DNA of 64,000 bases, taken from Opitutaceae bacterium (GTDB lineage Bacteria; Verrucomicrobiota; Verrucomicrobiia; Opitutales; Opitutaceae). The position numbers and the translations under genes were made by a program. The DNA is taken from the NCBI GenBank assembly GCA_028284235.1, contig JANQSC010000077.1:54554-118553 (forward strand), in the 5' to 3' direction. Shown piece after piece: positions 20,252-30,223 of this stretch (the first letter of the stretch is position 1; each line of letters begins with the position of its first letter). The notes under the pieces were generated by a model. It saw nothing but the letters and a program-made list of their open reading frames with translations. It was not told the origin of the DNA and made no database searches.

Positions 20252-20280
20252 GCCGCGAACGACTGGTTCGCGGCTTTTTT
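20252..20280 (+). terminator. intrinsic terminator-like hairpin in the rsgA leader (possible attenuator)
   Basis: GCCGCGAAC-GACTG-GTTCGCGGC-TTTTTT; perfect 9-bp GC-rich stem followed by six T, 70 nt before the rsgA ATG. Confidence 0.75.
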
Positions 20281-20349
20281 GGGCCCGAACGCCTCGCCCT
20301 CGACCAAAGGTCGAACCCAAACAACCCATCCAAACCCATTTTCCCATCT

Positions 20350-21480
20350 ATGAACTCACATCTAGCGCTGCTCGGCTGGACCGAGCGCCTTCAACACGAA
20401 TTCGAGTCAATCGAAAATAGCTCCCTCGTTCCGGCCCGAGTGGTCCGAGCGAATCGGGGTCAATACATCGTCTCCAACGGAATCGACACCCGCCCCGGGC
20501 TAATCTCCGGCGCCTTCCAACTTCAATCTGAAGACGCCCAGTCATTTCCCACGGTCGGAGACTGGGTCGGGATCGACCTCCAAACCCGCAAGGAGGATGC
20601 CGCGATCATCCAGGAATTGCTGCCGCGAAAGTCCCTCATTGAACGACAGGCCGCCGGCAATGAATCGCGACATCAACTCATCGCCGCCAATGTCGACACC
20701 CTATTTCTTGTCAGCGGACTAGACGCCGAATTCAATATCAATCGTATCCAGCGTTATCTTACGCTTGTCGGCAACAGTGGCGCTCAATCCGTCATACTCC
20801 TCAACAAGTCGGACGTCGCCACCGATCTGGACGACGCAATTCGCTCCGTAAACGCAATTGCGCCGGACACGCCCATTCATCCGATCTCGGCGCTTTCCGC
20901 TGACGGGCTCGCGTCCATACAGCCCTACCTCCAGCCCGGCCAGACCGTCGCCATGCTCGGCTCCTCTGGAGTCGGCAAGTCCACATTGGCCAACGCGCTG
21001 ATAGGAGGGCCGCAACTCGCCACCCAAAGCAATCGCGACACCGACAGCAAAGGGCGCCACACCACCACCTGGCGGGAACTCATTTCGCTTCCCCAAGGCG
21101 GTATGCTTATCGACCTGCCCGGAATGCGCGAAATCCAGTTGACCGGCGACGCGACAGGACTCGAACAGACGTTTTCAGACATCGAAGCCCTCGCCAAGAA
21201 GTGCCGCTTCCGCAACTGCAGCCACCAAAACGAGCCCGGCTGCGCCGTCATAGCCGCCCTGGAAACGGGAACTCTCGACCCCAATCGTTTCAATCAGTAT
21301 CAAAAACTTAAACACGAAACAGAATCCGCCCAGACTCGAATCTCGGAGCGACGCAAACGCTCAACCGCCGCCCGCAACCCGCGGCGCGAGAAAGAGCAGC
21401 GTTTTAAGGAGATCAGCAAACGGCTACGCAAACACCAGAACGCCCAATCGAAATGGCGACGAAAAAACGATTCGTACTAG
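20350..21480 (+). CDS. rsgA: ribosome small subunit-dependent GTPase A
   Basis: GSSGVGKSTLANAL P-loop, circularly permuted G motifs (NKSDV before the P-loop, DLPGMRE after), zinc-binding CRFRNCSHQNEPGC. Start set at MNSHLALLGW. Confidence 0.92.
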   Translation: MNSHLALLGWTERLQHEFESIENSSLVPARVVRANRGQYIVSNGIDTRPGLISGAFQLQSEDAQSFPTVGDWVGIDLQTRKEDAAIIQELLPRKSLIERQAAGNESRHQLIAANVDTLFLVSGLDAEFNINRIQRYLTLVGNSGAQSVILLNKSDVATDLDDAIRSVNAIAPDTPIHPISALSADGLASIQPYLQPGQTVAMLGSSGVGKSTLANALIGGPQLATQSNRDTDSKGRHTTTWRELISLPQGGMLIDLPGMREIQLTGDATGLEQTFSDIEALAKKCRFRNCSHQNEPGCAVIAALETGTLDPNRFNQYQKLKHETESAQTRISERRKRSTAARNPRREKEQRFKEISKRLRKHQNAQSKWRRKNDSY

Positions 21481-21497
21481 ACCAGCGAATACAAAAA

Positions 21498-21590
21498 TCA
21501 AGCCAGGAGATCCTTGATCACCTTGGCGTCCTCAACGTTGTCCCCGTCAAACGACTCTCGCGACGCATGGACGAACTCGCGGATCATTAG
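21498..21590. pseudogene. chimeric relic of two gene tails: DUF1501-like (minus) fused to STING-like (plus)
   Basis: Minus strand reads VEDAKVIKDLLA* (compare VKDAKVIKDLLA* of 21721-23208); plus strand reads VLNVVPVKRLSRRMDELADH* (compare VLHVVPVKRLARRMDELADH* of 19095-19931). Confidence 0.85.
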
Positions 21591-21623
21591 AAAAACCAAA
21601 GATCTCAAATTGTTCGCTTTAGA

Positions 21624-21706
21624 GGAACCACGAATGCACGCGAATTAACACGAATTTTGCAGGCACACATTCATTCGCGACTATTCGTGTGTATTCGCGG
21701 TTTCAA
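21624..21706. repeat. second copy of ATTCGTG-type inverted repeat
   Basis: GGAACCACGAATGCACGCGAATTAACACGAATTTT ... ATTCGCGACTATTCGTGTGTATTCGCGGTTTC; same 33-nt spacing from the tail stop codon as at 19965. Confidence 0.9.
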
Positions 21707-21720
21707 ACAAGCAACAATCG

Positions 21721-23208
21721 CTAGGCTAGGAGATCTTTGATCACCTTCGCGTCCTTCACACCCGTCAACCGCTGGTCCAACCCCTGGAAGGGATAATTAA
21801 GGTGTTTGTGCTCGAATCCCAACAGGTGAAGCAGGGTCGCGTGATAATCTTCCAGCGGCACCGGATCCACCGCGGCGCTGTAGCCCACCTCGTCCGTCTC
21901 ACCGTAAGTGACACCCGGTTTGACGCCGGCACCCGCTATCCAGGCGGTAAACGCCCCAGGGTTGTGATCGCGGCCAATCAGCTTCATCTCGACTCCGCCC
22001 CGGTTTTCCCGCATGGGCGTGCGTCCGAACTCGCCGCTCCAAACTACCAGCGTATCTTCCAGCAATCCACGTTGCTTCAAATCCATGATCAACGCCGCCA
22101 TCGGCTGGTCTACCTCGCGGCACTTGTCCTGAAAACCCGCGTTAAGCGCTTCCTGCCTGCCCGCGCCGTGCGAGTCCCATCCCCAGTCGAAAAGCTGCAC
22201 GTAACGCGTGCCCCGCTCGATTAGTCTTCGGGCCAGCACGCAGTTGTTGGCAAAGCTCTCCTCGCCGGGCGCCGTTCCGTAAAGCTCGTGGATATGGGCG
22301 GGTTCCTGACTGATATCCATCGCGTCCGGAACCGCCATCTGCATCCGAAACGCCATCTCGTACTGGGCGATTCGGGTCAGCGTTTCCGGATCGCCGAAAT
22401 CCGAATGGGTCTTCTCGTTGATGTCCTTAAGTGTATCCAACGCGCTGCGACGGAGATCACGGGAAATGCCGCCCGGATTGGATACGTTGAGCACGGGATC
22501 CCCGTGCGAACGGCACTGCACGCCTTGATAAACCGACGGCAGAAAGCCCGAACTCCAAAGCGCCTTGCCTACGCGCGGAATGCGCCCGCCCGACAGCAAA
22601 ACGACAAAACCGGGGAGATCCGTGTTTTCCGTCCCCAGCCCCCAGGTCACCCAGGAGCCGATCGACGGGTAGCCAATACGGGCATGGCCAGAGTGGACCA
22701 TGAGCTGGGCCGGGCCGTGGTTGAACTGGTCCGTCTGTAGGGTCTTGATGAAAGACACTTCGTCGACCACTTTCGAGAAGTGAGGCAGTCGGTCCGACAC
22801 CCAAGCGCCGGAGTGCCCATGCTGCTTGAATGGGAATTGCGGCCCCAGCATGTTTGGCGTCCCTTGGATAAAGGCAAAGTTCTTGCCTTCGAGAAACGAT
22901 TGCGGGCAGGGTTGCCCGTCGAGCCGCTGCAGGTCCGGTTTGAAGTCGAACAACTCGAGCTGGCTCGGAGCGCCGATCATGTGCAAGTAGATGACTCGCT
23001 TGGCCTTTCCCCGAAAATGGGGCGGAAGCGATTCGAAGGGGTTGGACGAGTCATGCTGAGGCATGCCTGGCCCGCCCGCCGCCTTGCCCGCCTGATTCGC
23101 CAAGAAAAGCGCCCCCAAACCCGTCGTGCATCGAGTTAGAAATTGTCGGCGCGTTTCACGCTCCAAAGAGCGTAGGTGCGTTTCGCTAAGCAGTGATTCC
23201 AGATTCAT
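21721..23208 (-). CDS. DUF1501 domain-containing protein
   Basis: 495 aa; TRRQFLTRCTTGLGALFLANQ; KRVIYLHMIGAPSQLELFDFKP; VVWSGEFGRTPMRE. Confidence 0.92.
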   Translation of the reverse strand: MNLESLLSETHLRSLERETRRQFLTRCTTGLGALFLANQAGKAAGGPGMPQHDSSNPFESLPPHFRGKAKRVIYLHMIGAPSQLELFDFKPDLQRLDGQPCPQSFLEGKNFAFIQGTPNMLGPQFPFKQHGHSGAWVSDRLPHFSKVVDEVSFIKTLQTDQFNHGPAQLMVHSGHARIGYPSIGSWVTWGLGTENTDLPGFVVLLSGGRIPRVGKALWSSGFLPSVYQGVQCRSHGDPVLNVSNPGGISRDLRRSALDTLKDINEKTHSDFGDPETLTRIAQYEMAFRMQMAVPDAMDISQEPAHIHELYGTAPGEESFANNCVLARRLIERGTRYVQLFDWGWDSHGAGRQEALNAGFQDKCREVDQPMAALIMDLKQRGLLEDTLVVWSGEFGRTPMRENRGGVEMKLIGRDHNPGAFTAWIAGAGVKPGVTYGETDEVGYSAAVDPVPLEDYHATLLHLLGFEHKHLNYPFQGLDQRLTGVKDAKVIKDLLA

Positions 23209-23226
23209 GGCCCGTTGTATTGTGTC

Positions 23227-26103
23227 TTAGTACGTCAGCGTTTCATCGAGATTAAGAAGGACCTGGGCGACCACGGTCCACGCCTGTTCGGGGGACTGAA
23301 GATTCGCGTCTTCGTAAAGCGAATACAGCTTATCGATCCGTTCTTGGCTAGGTGGACGCCCGGTCACCATTCGGTGGGCTTGGGCGAGACCGGCTTTCAG
23401 GTCGCCGTCAGCGGTATTGGCTATCCGCCCCCCCAGCGCTTCCGCGCATTCCACAAATACCGCGTCGTTCAGAGTCACCAATGCCTGCAACGGCGTATTC
23501 GAACTGAGGCGACGCGGATTGCAGAACTCGCGCGAGGGCGCGTCGAATGCGGCGAAGGTTGGAAACGGGATGCTGCGCTTTACATACGTGTAGAGCGATC
23601 GGCGATACCGATCTGGCTCCCCTCGTTCCGGGGTCTCCCACAGGTCCTTGCTCAAAAACGGTTGCCATACCCCTTCCGGCAGCGGCGGGTGCACGGGCGG
23701 GCCGCCACGCTTCAAGGAAATTAGTCCACTCGCGGCCAAAGCCTGATCCCGCACCATCTCGGCAGTGAGTCTCAGGCGCGGACCGCGGGCAACCAGTCGA
23801 TTGTCCGGATCGCGTTCGAGCAACTGCGGAGTGACGCGCGACGATTGCTGATACGCGTAGCTGAGCGTGATCTCTCGAAGAATCGCTTTCACGCTCCACT
23901 GGTAGTCGTCTTGGAACCTCACTGCAAGGTAGTCGAGCAACTCGGGATGCGTCGGTTTCTCCCCCGAAGATCCAAAGTCCTCCAAGGTCGGAACAATTCC
24001 AACGCCAAACAGCTGCTCCCAAAGTCGATTGACGAACACCCGGGCCGTGAGCGGGTTCTCCTTCGAAGCCCACCAGCGAGCCATGTCCAGACGATCCGGA
24101 TACGAACTACCGGATTCGGTTTCCACCAGCGAAGCGGGGAGCCCTGCGAAAACGCGATCCCCCTTGTCCATCGCGTTGCCGCGTTCGAAAATCCGGGTTC
24201 GCCGGGCGAGCTCCTCCGGTCGCTCCAGCATAATCGGAACCGTCGTTCCAGGTATCGCTTTCAGACGTTCGGACGCGTCTGCGATATCCAGGCTCCAGCG
24301 ATACGCGTCGCTTCCCGGCGCCGACCATTCCGTCCAGCGAGGGTCCGAACTGCAGGCGAGACGGCCGCGCTGAATGGCCATGGGAAAACTGCCTTGACCC
24401 ACCTCGTCGCAATGGATACGAAGAGCAAAGCGTTCGCCTTCGGCCAAGTCGATCGGCGCTTCCGGAACGAGGACGAGTGTCCGCTCGTAGTTGATTTGCG
24501 AATTCGCTCCCCAGTTAGCGCCGTTGCTTCCCACCCGACCCATCGGATCCGTCGGCATCCATGGGACGTCCGGTAGGCTCGCTCGGAAGCAAACCGGCAG
24601 GCGTGAGCCGTCCTCCGACTCGACCCAAGCCTCTAAGTCGTCGATGATAAAGCCCCACTCGGAATTGTCGATCGCCGTATCCAAATCATGGGGAAGAACG
24701 GTTAAGCGAAGAGCCGTCATCGGCTCCTTTCCAAAACTCGATGCTGGCGCGTCGATCAAGGTGTGCGTTTTTATCGCCACCGTTCCCACGGTATGGAATT
24801 CGTCGTAGTCCGCATATTCAACAACCGTGTACTCGGTGCTGTTGTTCGATTCGACTGCAAGCGATTTCAAGCCCGTCCAGTCCGTTTCCCCCGCAAGGGC
24901 CTGACCGCTTCCCCAAAACGCCTCTTTCAATTCGAGGACGCGCTCCCGCAGGGTCATCGCCTCTTCGTAGCGATCCGGGGATTCCGGGACTTCCAGCAAC
25001 GGCGCGTCGTCGGAAAGGTCCGTATCGGCAGAGTTGTTGTAGAACGCCAAGAACCGGTAGTACTCCTCGTGGCGAATCGGATCGTAGGGGTGATCGTGGC
25101 ACTGCACGCAACTGAAGGTGATCGATCCCCAGGTCTGCCAGGTCGTGTTGACCCGATCGAGCACCGCCTCCACCCGGAACTCCTCGTCGTCGGTACCGCC
25201 TTCGTCGTTAGTCTGGGTGTTGCGCTGGCTGGCAGTGGCCACCAGATCGGCGAGCGTCCGTTCGGGAAGCAAGTCCCCGGCCAGCTGTTTGATCGTAAAT
25301 TGATCGAAAGGGAGATCGTCGTTGAAGGCCTGCACCACCCAGTCGCGGTAGGCCCAGATCGTTCGCTTCTGGTCCTGTCCCAGTCCCCCCGAATCCGCGT
25401 AGCGGATCAGGTCGAGCCACATCGTCGCCCATCGCTCGCCAAATGCGGGTCGGCTCAGAAGATCGTCCACCGCGTCTTCCAGCGCTCCATCCGAATCCGT
25501 TGCATAAGCCGCTTCGAACGCTTCGAGTTCTTCCAGCGACGGCGGCAATCCAGTTAGCCCCAAGCTCAAACGCCGCAGCATTCGACCGGGCTCCTCCAAA
25601 TCGCTAGGAGCAAGACCCTCCGCTTCCAAGCGGTGAAATAAAAACCGATCCACATCCCCTCTCACCCGGGATTCGAACGCGGTTTCGGGAACCTCCGATC
25701 GCTTTGTGGACTGGAAGGCCCAGTGGCCACTCCACTTCGCGCCTTCCTCGATCCAACTCGCCAGCAACGCGATCTCTCCCTCGGACAACGGGGGATGATC
25801 CTTAGCAGGCGGCATGCGATCGTCCTCGTCGTCCGTGGTAACTCTATAGTACAACTCCGAATCTTCCAATACGCCCGGAGTCACAACCGGATTGCCCGAG
25901 TCGCCCCGGAAATTGATCACACGATCTTCGTAGACGAATGAGACCTCCCCGGCCGCCTTCACCCCACCGTGGCACTCGACACAATTGGCGTTGAGAATGG
26001 GCTGGATATCCCGAGCGAAATCGACCTCCGCGAACACGGTCGACAAAGGCGCCGTCGCAATAACGGCAGAGACAAACAATGAGGGGCGCATCGGTTTACC
26101 CAT
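23227..26103 (-). CDS. PSD1-type cytochrome protein (PSCyt1/DUF1549/DUF1553)
   Basis: CVECH and CVQCH motifs; DRVNTTWQTWGSITFSCVQCHDHPYDPI; ARVFVNRLWEQLFGVGIV. Start moved from 26424 to MGKPMRPSLFVSAV because the upstream in-frame segment crosses an intergenic hairpin repeat. Confidence 0.9.
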   Translation of the reverse strand: MGKPMRPSLFVSAVIATAPLSTVFAEVDFARDIQPILNANCVECHGGVKAAGEVSFVYEDRVINFRGDSGNPVVTPGVLEDSELYYRVTTDDEDDRMPPAKDHPPLSEGEIALLASWIEEGAKWSGHWAFQSTKRSEVPETAFESRVRGDVDRFLFHRLEAEGLAPSDLEEPGRMLRRLSLGLTGLPPSLEELEAFEAAYATDSDGALEDAVDDLLSRPAFGERWATMWLDLIRYADSGGLGQDQKRTIWAYRDWVVQAFNDDLPFDQFTIKQLAGDLLPERTLADLVATASQRNTQTNDEGGTDDEEFRVEAVLDRVNTTWQTWGSITFSCVQCHDHPYDPIRHEEYYRFLAFYNNSADTDLSDDAPLLEVPESPDRYEEAMTLRERVLELKEAFWGSGQALAGETDWTGLKSLAVESNNSTEYTVVEYADYDEFHTVGTVAIKTHTLIDAPASSFGKEPMTALRLTVLPHDLDTAIDNSEWGFIIDDLEAWVESEDGSRLPVCFRASLPDVPWMPTDPMGRVGSNGANWGANSQINYERTLVLVPEAPIDLAEGERFALRIHCDEVGQGSFPMAIQRGRLACSSDPRWTEWSAPGSDAYRWSLDIADASERLKAIPGTTVPIMLERPEELARRTRIFERGNAMDKGDRVFAGLPASLVETESGSSYPDRLDMARWWASKENPLTARVFVNRLWEQLFGVGIVPTLEDFGSSGEKPTHPELLDYLAVRFQDDYQWSVKAILREITLSYAYQQSSRVTPQLLERDPDNRLVARGPRLRLTAEMVRDQALAASGLISLKRGGPPVHPPLPEGVWQPFLSKDLWETPERGEPDRYRRSLYTYVKRSIPFPTFAAFDAPSREFCNPRRLSSNTPLQALVTLNDAVFVECAEALGGRIANTADGDLKAGLAQAHRMVTGRPPSQERIDKLYSLYEDANLQSPEQAWTVVAQVLLNLDETLTY

Positions 26104-26195
26104 AATCGCGGCCGATTCTCCACCTCGCCCCAGACGTGTCAACAACGACCCGGACAGGATCAGGCCTCGGCGAGTTGGACCTAGTTCCAGCACAA

Positions 26196-26230
26196 AAGGT
26201 GGAACGCGCCGTCCCGGCGCGTTTTTTCCA
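26196..26230. repeat. AAGGTGGAACGCGCCGTCCCGGCGCGTT hairpin repeat
   Basis: AACGCGCC-GTCCC-GGCGCGTT; second copy at 61812-61840. Confidence 0.8.
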
Positions 26231-26285
26231 GAAGAGGATGCAATTTCGAGATCTACGAACGAGCGGCCTCCCCGGAGGAGATCTA

Positions 26286-27776
26286 CTATTCCTTCTTCGC
26301 TTTTCGCTCCGCCCTGCGCTTCTCTTTCTCCGCTTTGCTGAGTTTGGATGACTCCACGGGTGATCCCGCCTCGGCCGCGGGCATGACTCCGCCATGCTCC
26401 GACCGCTTCATCTCCTTGTGCCAAGCGGCGTGCAGGGCGAACAGCTCCTTCGCCTTCGCCGAGTTCTTCTTAGACAGGTCCTTCGTTTCGGAGGGATCGT
26501 CCGTCAAATTGTATAGCTCGTACTTCTCCTTGAAGCCGTGGGCCTTCCAGTCGCCTTGACGAACGGCCCACTCGCCCTTCGGCTCGCCCGAGTTCCAATA
26601 GAGCTCCGAATGCAGCGAATCCGACTTTCCGCTTAGCAAGGGGAGCAAACTCTTGCCGTCGAACGACGTTTCGTTTGGAGCCGCCACACCCAGCGCATCG
26701 AGGGCCGTCGGCAGAATATCCAAAGAAATGACCGGAGTATCGATGGAACGCCCTCCCGAGAACTTTTTCGGCCAACTAGCGATCCACGGCGTGCGAATAC
26801 CGCCTTCGAAAAGACTGCCTTTAAAGCCGCGCAAGCTGCCGTTGTCCGCCTGCATCGCTTTGGAGCCGCCATTGTCGGTGAGGAAAAACAACAGGGTATT
26901 CTCCCACGCGCCCGTGTCTTTCAGCTTCTTGACCACGGACCCCACCCCTTCATCCAAGTGATAGAGCATGGCCATCAGAATTGCCCTCCTCTCGCTGATT
27001 CCGGGAAACTTGTTTCGGTAGTGGTCGATATCCTCGCGAGGCGCCTGAGCGGGGGCGTGGACCGCGTTGTACGCGAGATAGAGAAAGAAGGGACTAGCCT
27101 GCTCTGCCTGCCTCGGCGTAGCGCCCGAGCGAAGACGGGGGCGTGTCGAACGGGCCATTTGCCGATCGATGAACGCGACCGCTTCTTCAGTCAATCGCGT
27201 CGTTAGGTAGCCTTCGTATTCATCCGCCGGGATTCGCGTCTTGTCGCGATAGACTGGAGCGTAGTCATCTCCGTTTACTCCCTTCGACTCGAAATAGTCG
27301 TGTCCTCCCCGCCCCATGAACTTGTAGGCCTCGTCGAAGCCGCGACTCATCGCGTGCCACTTCAATTCCGGATAGTCGTTGTCCAAGCCCAGATGCCATT
27401 TCCCGATGGCCATGCTTGTGTACTCGTCCGGCAGGAACGCGGGGAAGATCGGCAACTTCGGATCGAAGCCGCGCCCCCCGTCGCCCGCAGTGTACACACC
27501 CACACGTTGCTGATAGCGGCCCAGCATAAGCCCAGCCCGCGTCGGCGAGCAAACGTGCCCGCTCGTATAGGCCTGCGTGAAAAACACGCCCTCTTTCGCT
27601 AAAGCGTCCATATGCGGCGTATCCACCTCCTTGGGATGCTCCGGATTGAAACTGATATCCGCGTATCCTTGATCATCCGTCAAGATGACCACGATGTTGG
27701 GGCGGTCCGCCGAATAGGCGATTTTCAGCAGTATCAAACAACAAAATACAGTGGAGATTATAAATCGTATTTTCAT
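26286..27776 (-). CDS. sulfatase
   Basis: RPNIVVILTDDQGYADISFN and CSPTRAGLMLGRY. Start moved from 27977 to MKIRFIISTVFCCLILLK at 27776. Confidence 0.9.
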   Translation of the reverse strand: MKIRFIISTVFCCLILLKIAYSADRPNIVVILTDDQGYADISFNPEHPKEVDTPHMDALAKEGVFFTQAYTSGHVCSPTRAGLMLGRYQQRVGVYTAGDGGRGFDPKLPIFPAFLPDEYTSMAIGKWHLGLDNDYPELKWHAMSRGFDEAYKFMGRGGHDYFESKGVNGDDYAPVYRDKTRIPADEYEGYLTTRLTEEAVAFIDRQMARSTRPRLRSGATPRQAEQASPFFLYLAYNAVHAPAQAPREDIDHYRNKFPGISERRAILMAMLYHLDEGVGSVVKKLKDTGAWENTLLFFLTDNGGSKAMQADNGSLRGFKGSLFEGGIRTPWIASWPKKFSGGRSIDTPVISLDILPTALDALGVAAPNETSFDGKSLLPLLSGKSDSLHSELYWNSGEPKGEWAVRQGDWKAHGFKEKYELYNLTDDPSETKDLSKKNSAKAKELFALHAAWHKEMKRSEHGGVMPAAEAGSPVESSKLSKAEKEKRRAERKAKKE

Positions 27777-27816
27777 AATGGATACGGATTCAATTGAGAT
27801 CGTAAAAAATGTCGCC

Positions 27817-29397
27817 CTATCGAGCCGACAAGAGTCTCCCCTTCTTGGGAGCTTGGTAGAGCCGTTCGATGTCCTGAGCGGCCAGCGCGTGATTGAAGAT
27901 CGCCAGCTCGTCGATGCGGCCGTCCCAAAACCCAAGAGAACCGCTCGAGTCGGAAGGTCTCCGATTTTCGGATTCATGGGGCTTAACGCCGATTCCCAAG
28001 GCGGGATAGCTTGGCGTTACCAAGCCATCATATCGCTCTACGGCCACTTCGACGCCGTCCCTGTACAGCCGGACAAACTCTCCATCAGCGACAAACGCGA
28101 CATGATGCCACTCGTTCAAGGGAAGCGGCTCCGAGTCGACTACTTGGGCGACACTGCCATCTGACTCGCGAATCTGCACTTCGAGCTCCCCCTCATGGCG
28201 ACGCAAACCAAAGTGAAACTGACCTGTCTCGCCAAATGTCCAGTTTTTGGCAATGCTCGCCCACGTCGGACGCGACTCGGCGTAAACCCAAGCGACGACG
28301 GAGATTCTGTCATTCGTCGCCTTGGGGTAGTCTGGCACCATGGCAAACGCCATCCCGGAAGGCCCCTCCAACCGCAGGGCCTTGCCAATGCGCCCAGGCG
28401 CAAACGCGGAACGTTCCATCATCCCCGTCTCAATACGTCCGTCGAAACCGCCTCCCGAGCGATCCAACAAAGTGAGCCCGTCGTCGCTAACCGCCATGCG
28501 ATAATAGACTGCCGGGTTCAAACTCCTAACCCCCTGAGAATAGTAGAGCATCGGCTCTTCGAAACTTCGAAGGAATCGCTGTGGCTCAACCGCGATTCCC
28601 GAAAGCTCTCCAGTCGTCGTATCCACGCGAGTCGCCTGATCCGTCACCAGTCGAACCGGCTCTACAAACGCCCCTTGGGTCTTCACTTCCACTTCCCCCT
28701 CGAATACATGCACCTCGCTTCGTTGCATCGCGTCGACTTCCACGCCAAACTCCGTCCCGTAGTCTACCACCTCCACCGAAGGCGTCTGGACAGTGAACCC
28801 GACACCCTGCGGGGGCACATTCGCGGACAGGCGACCCTCGGAGAGCAATAGCTGCTTGGACGTCTCCAAACTAAAGCGAGCCGGCGCCTCTATCAACACA
28901 TGTACCTCATTGTTGAATACAACCTGAACGATCCCTCCCGTCAATTCGTACTCTCCCACCTTTATCGAATCCCCTTGTTCCAATTGAATCGCCAATTTCG
29001 AAACTCTCAATTCACCGCCAGCCATCCGAACGATCGAACCGATGGCCTCACTCGATTGCCACTGGCTGGTCCGAACCGCGGGAATCGCGATCTGCCAGAC
29101 GAAGCCCGCAACCAGGGCGAAACCGGCCGCCCAGGCCAAGGACCGCTTCCAGCGTCTGAACTTAATTGGGACTCGAAACGGACCAAGGTTTCCTCGACTG
29201 GTTTCCGCCTCAAACGGATTCTCCATCTCACCCAATGCTCCATGCTCCCAAGCCAAGGCCGCATGCAAGGAGCAATGCTCCAGATATCGAGCGCGGTATT
29301 CACCATTAGACTCGATCAGTTCCGCGAGACGCTCGCGTTCCTCGGCGCTCAACCCCTCGTCGAGAAAACCGGATAGCAGGCGTTCAAACTCACTCAC
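27817..29397 (-). CDS. FecR-like protein with C-terminal LamG-type domain
   Basis: N-terminal anti-sigma-like segment, TM, FecR-like segment (FTVQTPSVEVVDYGTEFGVEVD), LamG-like C-terminus (ISVVAWVYAESRPTW...WDGRIDELAIFNHAL). Confidence 0.85.
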   Translation of the reverse strand: MSEFERLLSGFLDEGLSAEERERLAELIESNGEYRARYLEHCSLHAALAWEHGALGEMENPFEAETSRGNLGPFRVPIKFRRWKRSLAWAAGFALVAGFVWQIAIPAVRTSQWQSSEAIGSIVRMAGGELRVSKLAIQLEQGDSIKVGEYELTGGIVQVVFNNEVHVLIEAPARFSLETSKQLLLSEGRLSANVPPQGVGFTVQTPSVEVVDYGTEFGVEVDAMQRSEVHVFEGEVEVKTQGAFVEPVRLVTDQATRVDTTTGELSGIAVEPQRFLRSFEEPMLYYSQGVRSLNPAVYYRMAVSDDGLTLLDRSGGGFDGRIETGMMERSAFAPGRIGKALRLEGPSGMAFAMVPDYPKATNDRISVVAWVYAESRPTWASIAKNWTFGETGQFHFGLRRHEGELEVQIRESDGSVAQVVDSEPLPLNEWHHVAFVADGEFVRLYRDGVEVAVERYDGLVTPSYPALGIGVKPHESENRRPSDSSGSLGFWDGRIDELAIFNHALAAQDIERLYQAPKKGRLLSAR

Positions 29398-29927
29398 GTC
29401 GGCTGCTCCTTCATTTTAAAACGCACACAATCAATCAGCTTGCAGCGCGCCCGAAACAACGCTTGTTTCACGGCGCTCGCTGCAACCCCAACTTGATCGG
29501 CGACCGTTTTGATTGAAGCTCCGTCCGAATAGCGACGACGCACCAGGTCACGCTGGTTCTCCGTCAGCCGAGATAGGCAGTCCCTCAATGCCGATTGCTG
29601 TTGCTCCGTATAGCCTGTCGAATCGACGGCTTCTTCCGCCAAAGTGGAAAGAAACCCCTCGTCCGCGACAAACAAAGCCCGCCGATTCGATTTACGACGA
29701 TACTCCAAAACCTGGTAGTAGGCGATTTTCATCATCCACGCGGCGAAATTAGTCCCTATCGTGAATTGGCTCGCCTTGCGCCAAAGTACGATATTCGTCT
29801 CCTGCATCACCTCGCGAGCCGCCTCGCGATCGCCCAGAAGCGAAAGCGCATAGGCGTACAAACGGCTCTGATGCGTCGTCAGGAGCTGTATGAATTCAGT
29901 CGATACTTCTGTTCGAGAACTTTCCAC
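29394..29927 (-). CDS. ECF-type RNA polymerase sigma factor (Rhodopirellula/Verrucomicrobium-like)
   Basis: Region 2 (LLGDREAAREVMQETNIVLWRKASQF) and region 4 (LTENQRDLVRRRYSDGASIKTVADQVGVAASAVKQALFRAR); stop overlaps the next gene's start by 4 nt. Confidence 0.9.
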   Translation of the reverse strand: MESSRTEVSTEFIQLLTTHQSRLYAYALSLLGDREAAREVMQETNIVLWRKASQFTIGTNFAAWMMKIAYYQVLEYRRKSNRRALFVADEGFLSTLAEEAVDSTGYTEQQQSALRDCLSRLTENQRDLVRRRYSDGASIKTVADQVGVAASAVKQALFRARCKLIDCVRFKMKEQPT

Positions 29928-30223
29928 TTTTCTTCGTTCTAATGCGTTAAGGTAATGTATCTAGAGAAAAGAAGGTAACGGACTATTCGATCAAATACGC
30001 AGCCTCTTCCCTATTACAGCTTTAGCTAGAAAAACACAACTACTACTAGCCCGGGATTCAATGACCACCAACCCGACGGGGAACAGCTCCCGATGGGCTG
30101 TGGGACAACTATCCTGTTCCCGGCGCAGGCAGGACCCTTTCAGGGACTCCGACCCAATCGGCGCCAAGTCAGGGGATTTGACGCGGATTCGATTCCGGGC
30201 GGAATCACTGTATATTCAATCAG

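Noticed and set aside
20161-20349. In-frame 63-aa extension of RsgA from the ORF track
   Set aside because: It would translate through the intrinsic terminator; homology to RsgA begins near MNSHLALLGWTERLQHEF.
26104-26424. N-terminal extension of the PSD1 cytochrome ORF as a novel domain
   Set aside because: It crosses the AACGCGCC hairpin repeat and the preceding sulfatase end; a signal peptide start at 26103 is far more likely.
30076-30170. GC-rich hairpins with GGGAACAGGAT (minus strand) as another three-hairpin repeat
   Set aside because: Only one linker is recognisable and the remaining hairpins do not fit the AACAG-hp1-AA-hp2-CARGAT-hp3 order; too degenerate to call.
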